A stretch of DNA of 18,074 bases from an uncultured Bdellovibrio sp. (GCF_946478835.1 NZ_CAMLDV010000069.1:1-18074); one strand, 5' to 3'. Shown: positions 6,145-13,989, counted from the first letter of the stretch. Program-made: numbers and translations. Notes: generated by a model not told the origin, from the sequence alone.

Positions 6145-7269
6145 ATGCCTCAATTTTTTGCCTCCACAGCCCGTGGCCTTGTTGAACCTCTAGAAAAAGA
6201 ACTGAAAGAACTCGGACTTAAAGTCACAGACCGTTATATCGGTGGTGTGTTCTTTGAGAGCAACTGGGAAGGCTGCTACAAAGCCAATCTTCATTCTCGT
6301 TTAGCAAGCCGTATCTTGAAGCCTGTTTTGGATTTCACGGCTTACCAACCCGAAGAACTTTATAACCAAATTCTTCGTCACGATTTCACAAAGTACATCA
6401 AACCAACGCAAACAATTTCTATTGATGCGAGCATTTCGGATTCTAAGATGCGCGATCAACGTTTCGTTGCGATGAAGGTGAAAGACGCTATCGTCGATCA
6501 GTTCCGCGAAAAATTCGGTGTACGTCCTGACGTTGATAACGAAAATCCTTCTTTGCGCATTCACGTGCGCGCGATCAAAAATCAATTCAATGTCGCGATC
6601 GATACTTCTGGCGACAGCTTGTTTAAGCGTGGTTACCGTAAAGAAGTGGGCGAAGCTCCGTTGAAAGAGAACTTGGCGGCAGGTCTGATCAAGGTTTCTG
6701 AGTGGGATGGTCAAAGTCCTATTATCGACTTTATGTGCGGTTCTGGAACTTTCTTGATTGAAGCGGCGATGATGGCTTTAAACATCGCTCCGGGCATCAA
6801 TCGTACAAGATTTGGTTTCCAAAACTGGTTGAACTACGAAAAAGAAACTTGGGAAAAAGTTGTTCAAGAAGCGATGGATGCTGAAAAAGAAGAACTTCCA
6901 TTTAAGTTCTATGGCTATGACATCGACAACCGCGTTTTGAAAAATGCCAAAGACAATGCAAAACGTGCGGGCGTTGATCAAGTGATCGAATTCAAAAAAG
7001 AATCTGTAGCGACGGTAGAACCTCCAGTAGAAAAAGGTTTGATCATCGTGAACCCTCCTTATGGTGCGCGTATCGGTGACGAAGACAATCTTCGCGACGT
7101 GTATCGTGATTTGAGCTTCACATTGAAGCACAGATTCAAAGGTTGGGATGCTTGGGTTCTTTCTGGAAACAAAGAATTAATTCAAGATTTGAAATTGAAA
7201 TCAACTCGCAAGCACTTCGTGTTCAACGGAAATATTGAGTGCCGTTTCTTGAAGTACAGTATGTTCTAG
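6145..7269 (+). CDS. rlmL: THUMP-domain class I SAM-dependent rRNA guanine-N2 methyltransferase (RlmL-like)
   Basis: The 374-residue protein has an N-terminal THUMP-type RNA-binding region (about 1-155), the linker motif LFKRGYR at 159-165 typical of this group, then a Rossmann methyltransferase. DFMCGSGTF (195-203) binds S-adenosylmethionine, and NPPYG (303-307) is the catalytic motif of N2-guanine/N6-adenine methyltransferases. It matches the N-terminal half of E. coli RlmL, which makes m2G2445 in 23S rRNA; the RlmK half found in the 702-residue E. coli fusion is absent here, as in most bacteria. The rRNA target is inferred from family. It begins 52 bases after the ETF-QO gene behind a strong leader hairpin. 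Confidence 0.9.
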   Translation: MPQFFASTARGLVEPLEKELKELGLKVTDRYIGGVFFESNWEGCYKANLHSRLASRILKPVLDFTAYQPEELYNQILRHDFTKYIKPTQTISIDASISDSKMRDQRFVAMKVKDAIVDQFREKFGVRPDVDNENPSLRIHVRAIKNQFNVAIDTSGDSLFKRGYRKEVGEAPLKENLAAGLIKVSEWDGQSPIIDFMCGSGTFLIEAAMMALNIAPGINRTRFGFQNWLNYEKETWEKVVQEAMDAEKEELPFKFYGYDIDNRVLKNAKDNAKRAGVDQVIEFKKESVATVEPPVEKGLIIVNPPYGARIGDEDNLRDVYRDLSFTLKHRFKGWDAWVLSGNKELIQDLKLKSTRKHFVFNGNIECRFLKYSMF

Positions 7270-7304
7270 TCGGCGGATGTCGAGGATGTCTTAGAGGAAA
7301 ATTT

Positions 7305-7712
7305 ATGAAATTGATCGCACTACTTCTTTTAGCTCTTCCATCATTTTCTTGGGCGGCTTTGCCCGTATTGAATTACAAAAATGTGGAGTGCCAACTTCGT
7401 GTTGATGGAAAACTTGTGAAAACGCAGTCTCAACCTTTGATGACTTTGATCATTGAAGACAGCTTGGGACGTTTTGCGCAAATCCAGTTTGGTGATGAAC
7501 AAAAGAAAATCCAATATCAACTTTTGATTGAGAATGCGCCTGCGACAAGTGAATCAGGACTTTCTTTGGCTTCAACAGATGGGGCTGTTCTTGTTCTGCA
7601 AAACCTGATGATCGACACTCTAGAAAGTTCTTCTGAGTTTTCAGCGAAAGATGTAACCTGGGTTCGGATTGCACAAGGCACACACAGTGTGTCCTGCTCT
7701 CTGAAACCATGA
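7305..7712 (+). CDS. Small exported protein of unknown function
   Basis: The ATG at 7305 is preceded by AGAGGAAA at good spacing; the frame is open upstream to 7239 but that part overlaps the rlmL-like gene. The 135-residue product begins with a signal peptide (MKLIALLLLALPSFSWA, cleavage near residue 17). The mature part has only two cysteines, near each end (Cys29 and Cys131), which could form one disulfide closing a small beta-rich domain. I do not recognise the family. Its stop codon overlaps the start of the Mut7-C gene (ATGA), which implies translational coupling. Confidence 0.75.
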   Translation: MKLIALLLLALPSFSWAALPVLNYKNVECQLRVDGKLVKTQSQPLMTLIIEDSLGRFAQIQFGDEQKKIQYQLLIENAPATSESGLSLASTDGAVLVLQNLMIDTLESSSEFSAKDVTWVRIAQGTHSVSCSLKP

Positions 7713-8185
7713 ATGATGAAATTCAATTTTTAGTCGACGAAAACTTATTGGGCCTGGTGAGGCAGCTCCGCATGATGGGTGTGGATGCGGCCTCTTATAA
7801 ATCTTTCAGTGACGATGAGTTGCTGAAGGTCTCCGAAAAAGAAAATCGTATTCTTCTTACTAAAGACCGCCGCCTGTTTCACAGAATTCCCGAAGGTCGC
7901 GGTTATCTTGTTCAAAGTGAACCTCCCGAAGAGCAACTCCTTGAAGTTTTAAAGCATTTTTCTATTGGAGAAAGCGATGAAGCTTTAGCGCGTTGTTTTG
8001 AATGCAATACTCTCATTGAAGAGGTGCCGAAAGAATCCGTGCGGGATCGTGTCGATGCGAAGACCTTTGCGATTTATGATGTTTTTTATGAGTGTCCCAC
8101 GTGCCATCACATTTATTGGGAGGGATCGCATTTTGAAAAGCTTCTTAAAAAAGTGGAACGAATTAGAAACGCTGTTAGAAAATAA
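7709..8185 (+). CDS. Mut7-C domain putative RNase with zinc ribbon
   Basis: The 158-residue protein corresponds to the whole Mut7-C domain: a PIN-like nuclease fold followed by a zinc ribbon. Acidic residues expected at the nuclease centre are visible at Asp10-Glu11 (FLVDENLLGLVRQLRMMG), Asp35-Asp36 (SDDELL) and Asp53 (ILLTKDRRLF). The ribbon uses Cys96 and Cys99 (CFEC) and Cys129 and Cys132 (CPTC), then the family ending YWEGSHFEKL. The activity is assigned from family; the natural RNA target is unknown, and no antitoxin-like partner is present, so I do not read it as a toxin. It is translationally coupled to the exported protein upstream and followed at once by a terminator. Confidence 0.88.
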   Translation: MNDEIQFLVDENLLGLVRQLRMMGVDAASYKSFSDDELLKVSEKENRILLTKDRRLFHRIPEGRGYLVQSEPPEEQLLEVLKHFSIGESDEALARCFECNTLIEEVPKESVRDRVDAKTFAIYDVFYECPTCHHIYWEGSHFEKLLKKVERIRNAVRK

Positions 8186-8217
8186 AAAAGGTCTTTGGAA
8201 TTACCAAAGACCTTTTT
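8185..8217. terminator. Bidirectional intrinsic terminator
   Basis: A perfect 14-pair stem (AAAAAGGTCTTTGG with its complement) encloses the 5-base loop AATTA and ends in five T residues. The A-run on the left makes it usable in both directions, and it lies between the convergent Mut7-C gene and the leftward membrane protein gene. Confidence 0.93.
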
Positions 8218-8238
8218 AAGTTTTTAACTTCGAAAAAA

Positions 8239-8604
8239 CTAGAACGGCTTATTCACAGCGATAAATGCCGCTGAAGTTCCAAGGCCCCAAAGGAGAATTG
8301 CAACAGGCCAACCGATATAACCTTTTCTCTTAACTAAAGAGATACCGATTCCCAAAAGAACCCAGATACCGATCTTTGCTTGAACCCATGCAGGCAAACC
8401 TGAAACAAGTCCTAAGCGAGCGGCCATTCCGAAACCACTCACCAAGATCAACAAAAGACCAATACCGTGAGTGACAAAGCCCATGATGCGAGCTGGTTTT
8501 TTAAGTTCAACTTTTGCGTAAGCCGCAATAAGAAGTCCGCCGAAGCCAAAGAACAAAAGCATTAGGCCTAATAGGTGAAGGACTTTATAAAACTGATAGG
8601 ACAT
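8239..8604 (-). CDS. Four-helix integral membrane protein
   Basis: The 121-residue product has four hydrophobic helices at about 6-28, 38-60, 73-88 and 98-115. Histidines lie in helix 1 (VLHLLG) and helix 2 (VTHGIGLL), both in the membrane. Paired membrane histidines occur in small haem-binding or SirB-like membrane families, but I cannot assign one. AAGGAG precedes the ATG with good spacing. It starts 11 bases after the lpxD stop, so the two genes form a leftward operon; a role in envelope biology is only a guess from that. Confidence 0.75.
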   Translation of the reverse strand: MSYQFYKVLHLLGLMLLFFGFGGLLIAAYAKVELKKPARIMGFVTHGIGLLLILVSGFGMAARLGLVSGLPAWVQAKIGIWVLLGIGISLVKRKGYIGWPVAILLWGLGTSAAFIAVNKPF

Positions 8605-8615
8605 GATGTGTCTCC

Positions 8616-9662
8616 TTATTCTGCATTAAGGCCCAAGTGTTTTAGGACGCGAGCCAGGTCTTTTCTCATTCTTGTAATATGGGTTTTGTTGGCCAATGTT
8701 TTTAGAGCATCACGCAGAGGCTCTAAAGGATAACCTCCGTATTGGCCAGGTTCTGTGATGTTAAATGTGACGGCTCCGCGGCCGGCGATCACAACGCGGT
8801 CACAGATCGTGATATGGTCAGACACCGCAGCTTCGCCACCGAACATGCAGTTGTTGCCGATCGTGCTTGAGCCGGCGATTTTGAAACCTGCCGCCATCAC
8901 GCAGTTGTCTCCAACGACAACGTTGTGAGCGATGTGACAGAAGTTATCCATCTTTGTGCCGTTACCGATTTTTGTTTCCGTAAGAGCCGCGCGATCAATG
9001 GCGCAGTTTGCTCCTAATTCCACGTTGTTTCCGATCACAACACGACCGATTTGTGGAATTTTTTTGTGAGTTCCTTCTTTTGTCATCGCAAAGGAAAATC
9101 CATCAGCACCGATTGTGGTGTGCGGGTGGATTTCGCAGTGAGAACCCAATGTACAATGCGCACCGATGAAGACCTGTGGGTGAATCAAAGAGTGGTCTCC
9201 GATTTCAGCATAACATTCAATGGTCGTTTGTGCGCCAATTGTGCAGCCATCACCGATTTTTGCTTGTTCACCAATCACAGCGTAAGGCCCCACACTCACG
9301 TTTTTGCCAAGATGTGCGGAAGGATGAATCACTGCTGTCGGATGAATTTTAGTTTCTTGATTGAAGCGATTCATCTTTCCGTCAAACAGCGGAAGAATCG
9401 CAGCCATTCCAAGTTGAATGGATCCTGTTTGAAAGAAGGTGCTCTTCGTGTCTGTTGGTAAAGGAAGTGATTTGTGAGCGACGATGATCGCAGCATTGGC
9501 TTGCAAAGCCTGACTGAGTTGTTCTGGTTTTGAAACGAAAACCAAACTCTCAGAGTCACTTTTTTCAGGTGGAAGAACCTTGGTTGCAATGGCCTCTGCA
9601 CGGCCAGAAACGAAGGTGAGATCGGACGACTTAAGATCTTTGATAACTTCTGCTGTAATCAT
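8616..9662 (-). CDS. lpxD: UDP-3-O-acylglucosamine N-acyltransferase
   Basis: LpxD adds the N-linked 3-hydroxyacyl chain in the third step of lipid A synthesis, using acyl-ACP, in the cytoplasm. The 348-residue protein has an N-terminal uridine-binding region (1-100), then a long run of left-handed beta-helix hexapeptides from about residue 106 ([14 protein letters not shown]) to about 300, and a C-terminal helical tail (LARVLKHLG). The catalytic histidine is His246 in [12 protein letters not shown], and DGFSFA (187-192) is the other family motif. The ATG at 9662 has GAGG about 8 bases upstream and is preferred over a start 7 codons earlier. No other lpx gene lies nearby. Confidence 0.95.
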   Translation of the reverse strand: MITAEVIKDLKSSDLTFVSGRAEAIATKVLPPEKSDSESLVFVSKPEQLSQALQANAAIIVAHKSLPLPTDTKSTFFQTGSIQLGMAAILPLFDGKMNRFNQETKIHPTAVIHPSAHLGKNVSVGPYAVIGEQAKIGDGCTIGAQTTIECYAEIGDHSLIHPQVFIGAHCTLGSHCEIHPHTTIGADGFSFAMTKEGTHKKIPQIGRVVIGNNVELGANCAIDRAALTETKIGNGTKMDNFCHIAHNVVVGDNCVMAAGFKIAGSSTIGNNCMFGGEAAVSDHITICDRVVIAGRGAVTFNITEPGQYGGYPLEPLRDALKTLANKTHITRMRKDLARVLKHLGLNAE

Positions 9663-9786
9663 AGTGATGCCTCGCGCTAACACTTTCCTATTATTTTTTT
9701 GATGTCAAGACACTGGGTGATAGTATAGATGTGCTTATTAAACACTTTCGATCTTTTCTCACCTTTAATTTTAGAGAGGAACTGAG

Positions 9787-10311
9787 ATGGCTAAGAAGGC
9801 TGCGAAAAAGGAAGCACCTGCGGCAAAAGCAAAAAAAGCGGCGGCAAAACCGGCTGCGAAAGCACCTGCAAAGGCGAAGGCCCCTCCTGCGAAACCAGCA
9901 GCGGCAAAAGCAAAAGCGGCGCCTCCTCCTCCTGCGAAAGCAGTTAAAGCTGAAAAGCCTTCTAAAGCGGCGGCGAAATCTGCTCCAGCTCCTGAAAAAG
10001 TTGAGAAGAAATCAAAAATCGAAGCAGCTCCTGCTCCAGTTGAGGTTGCTGAAACTCCTAAAAAAGAAAAAAAGGTCAAAATTGATAAGACCGGCCTGTC
10101 TGAAGATCAAGTGAAGTGGCATGAACTTCATGAGAAGTACAAGGCTATGAAAGCTCCTGCATACAGTATTTCGGGTCAATTTGAGGCTAAAACTCCGCTG
10201 CAACACAAAATTTTTGGTTGGGGTTTTGTTCTTTCCAATGAATACGATCGTCTAGAAGTGCTTTTTGAAGACGGCAAACGAATGCTGATCAGCAATAGGA
10301 AGTTGTCATAG
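9787..10311 (+). CDS. Lys/Ala/Pro-rich tailed protein with small Tudor-like C-terminal domain
   Basis: Residues 1 to about 100 consist almost only of Lys, Ala, Pro and Glu (MAKKAAKKEAPAAKAKKAAA at the start), resembling the tails of histone H1-like bacterial proteins. The C-terminal 50 residues form a compact beta-type module: HKIFGWGFVLS, then LEVLFEDGKRMLISNR. This pattern (FGxGxV, then VxFEDGxRxL) is that of small Tudor/SH3-like domains found alone or at the ends of helicases. Nucleic-acid or ribosome association is inferred from charge and domain type. AGAGAGGA precedes the ATG. A 15-base direct repeat (GCGGCAAAAGCAAAA) at 9820-9834 and 9901-9915 reflects tail expansion. Confidence 0.8.
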   Translation: MAKKAAKKEAPAAKAKKAAAKPAAKAPAKAKAPPAKPAAAKAKAAPPPPAKAVKAEKPSKAAAKSAPAPEKVEKKSKIEAAPAPVEVAETPKKEKKVKIDKTGLSEDQVKWHELHEKYKAMKAPAYSISGQFEAKTPLQHKIFGWGFVLSNEYDRLEVLFEDGKRMLISNRKLS

Positions 10312-10323
10312 GGCAGAAAAATA

Positions 10324-10352
10324 TTGCAAGGCGCTGCAATCTGACCTACTAA
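10324..10352 (+). promoter_or_regulatory. Promoter of infA, giving a leaderless or near-leaderless mRNA
   Basis: TTGCAA (10324-10329) and TACTAA (10347-10352) are separated by exactly 17 bases. Transcription would start about 10358-10362, and the infA ATG is at 10362, leaving a 5' leader of 0-4 bases. The absence of any Shine-Dalgarno before this ATG agrees with this. Confidence 0.55.
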
Positions 10353-10361
10353 TTTACCTGC

Positions 10362-10580
10362 ATGGCAAAAGACGATTTAGTACAAATAGACGGAAAAGTA
10401 ATCGACGCCCTTGCGGGTGGCCTTTACAAAATTGAACTTGATAATAAAGCGATCATTAACGCAAAACTTTGCGGAAAAATGAGACGTTTTAACATTCGCG
10501 TGGTTGTGGGTGACCGTGTGAGCGTAGGGGTTTCTCCTTACGATCCTAGTCATGGCCTGATCATGTTCCGTCATAAATAA
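10362..10580 (+). CDS. infA: Translation initiation factor IF-1
   Basis: The 72-residue product is a complete IF-1, a single OB-fold (S1-like) protein that binds the 30S A site during initiation. It matches the family from MAKDDLVQIDGKVIDALAGG through CGKMRRFNIRVVVGDRVSV to the final GLIMFRHK, close to the usual length. The start is fixed by homology, yet the bases before the ATG (TACTAATTTACCTGC) contain no Shine-Dalgarno, and a promoter -10 box lies 9 bases upstream. The gene is not in a ribosomal-protein operon; it sits between the Lys-rich gene and tex, 46 bases before tex. Confidence 0.96.
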   Translation: MAKDDLVQIDGKVIDALAGGLYKIELDNKAIINAKLCGKMRRFNIRVVVGDRVSVGVSPYDPSHGLIMFRHK

Positions 10581-10626
10581 TTGATTTAAACACTCAAAAC
10601 TTCTTCCAATTAAATCTAGAGGTTCT

Positions 10627-12984
10627 ATGGATCAGGCTCTTCAGAGTTATTTGGCGCGTATTGCACCTACAGTCCCTGCAAAATCAGCTCAAGCTGTTAT
10701 TGAGCTTGCAGCGGAAGGCGCAACAGTTCCTTTCATCGCTCGTTACCGTAAGGAAAAAACAGGTAACCTAGACGAAGTACAAATTCGTGCAGTGATCGAA
10801 GGTCACGAAACTTACAACGAAATAGTAAAGCGTAAGGCTTTCTTGATTAAAGAAATCGGGGAGCAGAACAATCTTACGGCAGAAATCCAAAAGCGTATCG
10901 AGCTTTCTTGGGATTTGGGCGAGCTAGAGGAAATCTACAAGCCGTTCAAGAAAAAGAAAAAAACCAAAGCCACGATCGCGCGCGAAGCGGGATTGGAACC
11001 TTTGGCGCAATGGATTTGGGATATGGGCCATGGTTTGCTCAAAGACGATGCGACTATGGAGATGAAGGCAAAGAACTTCCTCAATCCGACTGCGAAGATT
11101 GTGACTTACGAAGAGGCGCTTAAGGGTGCTCAAGACATCTTGGTTGAGAAAATCGCCAATGATGCAGATCTTCGTGCCATGGTTGCAAAAAACTACAATG
11201 ACAAAGGTCGCGTGATTGCAAAAGCGGCTAAAGGCTACAAACCAAATTCGAAGTACGAAATGTACAAGGAATTTGAAGAGCCCGTTAAAAACCTCATGGA
11301 TGCTAAAAATAATCACCGCTATTTGGCGATGAGACGTGGATGGCAAGAGGAAGAGTTGTCTGTGGATGTAAAAGCAGACGACGAGGAAAATTTAAAAGCT
11401 TATGAAAAGTTTGCGACTTCAACTCCAGACAATGCGATTGGCGACTTCTTGAAGCAATCGGCTCGTTTGGCGTTGAACGTTTACGTTCTTCCTTCCATCG
11501 TGAACGAAGTTCACCGTGTGTTGAAAGAAAAAGCCGATCAAGATGCGATCACAGTTTTCGCTGAAAACGTTCGTAAACTTTTGTTGGCTTCTCCTTATGG
11601 ACCTAAATGCGTTTTGGGTGTCGACCCTGGTTTAAGAACGGGTTGCAAAGTGGCTTTGATTGATAAGTCAGGCGCTTTCATTTCTCACACAGTTCTTTAC
11701 ACTTTGGGTGATGATGCCGAGAAAAAAGCGAAAGCTCTTTTCGGTGACGTTCTAAAACAAATCCAAATCGAAGCGATCGCTGTCGGTAACGGTACTGCGG
11801 GTCGTGAGACAGAGTCTTTCTTGCGTAAAGTTTTGAAAGATCTTGGTAAGAATATTCCTGTTGTGATGGTTTCTGAATCTGGTGCCTCTGTGTACTCAGC
11901 TTCTGAAGTGGCTCGTGAAGAGTTCCCGGATCTTGATGTCACTGTAAAAGGTGCGATCTCGATTGCGCGTCGTTTGCAAGATCCTTTGGCGGAGCTTGTG
12001 AAGGTCGATCCTAAATCTATTGGCGTGGGTCAGTACCAACATGACGTGAACCAATCTCAATTGAAAAAATCATTGGAAGCAGTCGTTGAATCTTGCGTGA
12101 ATAACGTGGGTGTCGACGTGAATACAGCTTCTGCTGCGTTGTTGTCGCATGTTGCGGGTATCGGTCCTGCTCTTGCGAAGGGTATCGTGGAAGCTCGTAA
12201 GAAAGCTTTGTTCACGGATCGCGCGGAGCTTTTAAAAGTTCCTAAGTTCTCTGCAAAAGTTTTCGAACAAGCTGCGGGTTTCTTAAGAATTCCAGGCGGA
12301 AAACAAGTTTTGGATTCTACAGGGATCCATCCAGAGCGCTATCAAGCGGTTACGGACATGGCGAAGGACCTTGGGGTTTCTTTGTCTGAAGTGATCGGTG
12401 AAGGCGCTAAGAAACTTGTCGCACAAAGAACAAAGTGGGCTCAGCTTGTCGGTGAGTTTACATTTGATGACATCGTGAAAGAGCTTGAAAAACCGGGACG
12501 TGACCCTCGTGATCCGTTCAAAGTTTTCCAATTCCGCGATGACATCATGGAAGTGAAAGACTTGAAAGAGGGCATGATCTGCCCAGGTATCGTGACAAAC
12601 GTAACGAACTTCGGTGCGTTCGTTGATATCGGTGTTCACCAAGATGGTCTTGTGCACATTTCGGCTCTTTCTCACAAATTCGTGGATGATCCTCGTAAAG
12701 TGGTTAATCCGGGCGATCATGTGACTGTGAAAGTTCTCAAAGTAGATGTGGTGAAAAACCAAATCTCTTTGACGATGAAAATGGATGACGCTCCTGAGGC
12801 TTCTATGCCTCGTGAGAAGCGCGCGGATCAACCACGTCAAGGTGGTTACAAGCCAGGCGGCGGCGGTCAAAGACCGACGGGTGGCGCAGGACAAAGACCA
12901 GCAGGTGGTCCTCCGGCGAAACCGGCAAATCCGTTTAACAATCCGTTTGCGGCTTTGATGAATGTTCCAACGAATAAAAAATAA
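10627..12984 (+). CDS. tex: Tex, RNA-binding transcription accessory protein
   Basis: The 785-residue protein is a full Tex (bacterial Spt6-like). In order: an N-terminal helical region with ARYRKEKTGNLDEVQIR (38-54); a YqgF/RNase H-like domain starting with VLGVDPGLRTG (329-339); a helix-hairpin-helix region with VAGIGPALAKGIVEAR (509-524); and an S1 RNA-binding domain (about 649-720, with NFGAFVDIGVHQDGLVHIS). After residue about 727 there is a disordered Gly/Pro/Gln/Arg tail, longer than in E. coli. Tex acts on RNA polymerase and RNA in the cytoplasm. AGAGG lies 5 bases before the ATG. A tiny basic gene follows 11 bases after the stop. Confidence 0.97.
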   Translation: MDQALQSYLARIAPTVPAKSAQAVIELAAEGATVPFIARYRKEKTGNLDEVQIRAVIEGHETYNEIVKRKAFLIKEIGEQNNLTAEIQKRIELSWDLGELEEIYKPFKKKKKTKATIAREAGLEPLAQWIWDMGHGLLKDDATMEMKAKNFLNPTAKIVTYEEALKGAQDILVEKIANDADLRAMVAKNYNDKGRVIAKAAKGYKPNSKYEMYKEFEEPVKNLMDAKNNHRYLAMRRGWQEEELSVDVKADDEENLKAYEKFATSTPDNAIGDFLKQSARLALNVYVLPSIVNEVHRVLKEKADQDAITVFAENVRKLLLASPYGPKCVLGVDPGLRTGCKVALIDKSGAFISHTVLYTLGDDAEKKAKALFGDVLKQIQIEAIAVGNGTAGRETESFLRKVLKDLGKNIPVVMVSESGASVYSASEVAREEFPDLDVTVKGAISIARRLQDPLAELVKVDPKSIGVGQYQHDVNQSQLKKSLEAVVESCVNNVGVDVNTASAALLSHVAGIGPALAKGIVEARKKALFTDRAELLKVPKFSAKVFEQAAGFLRIPGGKQVLDSTGIHPERYQAVTDMAKDLGVSLSEVIGEGAKKLVAQRTKWAQLVGEFTFDDIVKELEKPGRDPRDPFKVFQFRDDIMEVKDLKEGMICPGIVTNVTNFGAFVDIGVHQDGLVHISALSHKFVDDPRKVVNPGDHVTVKVLKVDVVKNQISLTMKMDDAPEASMPREKRADQPRQGGYKPGGGGQRPTGGAGQRPAGGPPAKPANPFNNPFAALMNVPTNKK

Positions 12985-12995
12985 GGAGAATTAAC

Positions 12996-13091
12996 ATGGC
13001 AGTAAAAGGAAAATCTAAAAAAGGTATCCGTCACAGAATGAAAAGAATCGCTAAGAAAAAGCGTATGTACAGAGCGAAAATCCGCAAGTAA
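12996..13091 (+). CDS. 31-residue very basic peptide, possible ribosomal mini-protein
   Basis: Reading from ATG 12996, with AAGGAG 7 bases upstream, gives MAVKGKSKKGIRHRMKRIAK plus 11 more residues (KKRMYRAKIRK) and a TAA. Eighteen of 31 residues are Lys, Arg or His and there is no acidic residue. The stretch IRHRMKRIAKKK resembles, from memory, the core of the AURKAIP1/COX24 family (bS22, mitochondrial mS38), small subunit ribosomal peptides of about 30-40 residues; Thx-type peptides are the alternative. It sits 11 bases after tex and ends 23 bases before a strong terminator, so it is almost certainly co-transcribed with tex. Too short for routine gene callers. Confidence 0.7.
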   Translation: MAVKGKSKKGIRHRMKRIAKKKRMYRAKIRK

Positions 13092-13114
13092 GAGAAATCT
13101 GAAAGTGAAAATAG

Positions 13115-13146
13115 AAAACCCACACTTCAACGGTGTGGGTTTTTTG
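13115..13146. terminator. Intrinsic terminator after tex and the basic peptide
   Basis: CCCACAC and GTGTGGG pair around the loop TTCAACG, extended by AAAA with TTTT, and followed by a T-tract (13140-13145). The left A-run means it can also stop leftward transcription from the lipoprotein gene. Confidence 0.92.
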
Positions 13147-13167
13147 TTTTTTAGGTGGTCTAATTTT

Positions 13168-13989
13168 CTAAAACCAATCCGTGAACTCGTCGCCTCCCAA
13201 TGGATCGTTGTTTTCCTCGTTTTCGTCTCGGATTGTAAGGTTAATTGTGTAGAGCTCACGACCCCAATGAGTCGTGCATTTAATTTCGTATCCGAACCAG
13301 GTTTGTGGATCATTGACGAGGTCCGGTCTGCCGACCCGTTGTCGTGGGCCGGCGCCGACAGGTGTGTTGAAAGCGGTGAGATTATTGGCGACTAGATAAT
13401 TCACGCGCTCGTCTGATCCGTACCATCTGGTTTTATTTTCGGACGGCAGCTTAAAAGAATAATTTTGAGATACAAACGTCAGAAAATAGAGCCCTGTGTT
13501 TTTGGGAAAGTCAGGAATTAAAGTAGGAGCGGCGCCACCGTAACATTTAGGATCAGACTGGAGGCTGCAATCGACCACTGTCGTATCTCCAGGAGGAGTG
13601 AATCCAGCTGTGTTCGAGCGTAGATAATAATAGGGTCTGAAAGAAATAATCGGACACTTTTCGGTACTGAGCGTGCCGACGTCGAAATTAACATTGCTGT
13701 AGTAGAGTTGTCCTTCAGGCACACTAATGTTGCAATTCAGGGTGCTTTCAAGCGGAGAATCTGCTTCGAAAGCACAATTGCCCATTCGTTCAAACCCCGC
13801 TTTTTCGTCTGCAGACTCCCATTGCACGCCCAACTTTAAGTAGAGAGGACTGCTTTCTGGAACGCCATCAACTATATTGGTGTCGTCAGTAGAAGGTTGT
13901 TCAAGAACTGCTTCAGGTTCCTCAGAGCAACCGACGTTAAAACCTGCGATCATGAATGCTGCAATTAGAATTTTGTTTATTGGCTTCAT
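13168..13989 (-). CDS. Putative lipoprotein, cysteine-rich, unknown function
   Basis: From ATG 13989 the product is 273 residues: a signal sequence (MKPINKILIAAFMIAGFNVG) followed by Cys21, which is the likely lipidation site. The residue at -3 (Asn) is unusual for a lipobox, which lowers certainty. Ser at +2 predicts outer-membrane sorting. Next comes an acidic, low-complexity linker to about residue 48, then a domain with six cysteines, enough for three disulfides. I recognise no family. A GTG 10 codons upstream keeps the frame open, but neither start has a convincing ribosome-binding site. It stands alone and divergent from tldD. Confidence 0.72.
   Translation of the reverse strand: MKPINKILIAAFMIAGFNVGCSEEPEAVLEQPSTDDTNIVDGVPESSPLYLKLGVQWESADEKAGFERMGNCAFEADSPLESTLNCNISVPEGQLYYSNVNFDVGTLSTEKCPIISFRPYYYLRSNTAGFTPPGDTTVVDCSLQSDPKCYGGAAPTLIPDFPKNTGLYFLTFVSQNYSFKLPSENKTRWYGSDERVNYLVANNLTAFNTPVGAGPRQRVGRPDLVNDPQTWFGYEIKCTTHWGRELYTINLTIRDENEENNDPLGGDEFTDWF

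Noticed and set aside
7709..8185. Mut7-C protein as the toxin of a toxin-antitoxin pair
   Set aside because: The partner gene encodes an exported protein rather than an antitoxin, and the zinc-ribbon Mut7-C architecture is not that of VapC toxins.
9820..9915. Direct repeats in the Lys-rich gene as a possible CRISPR or phage repeat
   Set aside because: Only two copies of a 15-base unit, in frame within a low-complexity coding tail.
9771..10079. Minus-strand frame rich in Gly, Ala and Phe
   Set aside because: It is the reverse reading of the Lys/Ala codon repeats, and the plus-strand frame has the ribosome-binding site and a recognisable C-terminal domain.
9731..10114. Plus-strand Arg/Leu-rich frame overlapping the Lys-rich gene
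   Set aside because: It is a frame shift of the same repeats, without a ribosome-binding site or domain.
12283..12894. 203-codon open frame on the minus strand inside tex
   Set aside because: It lies fully antisense to the strongly conserved tex coding region, and its translation lacks domain character.
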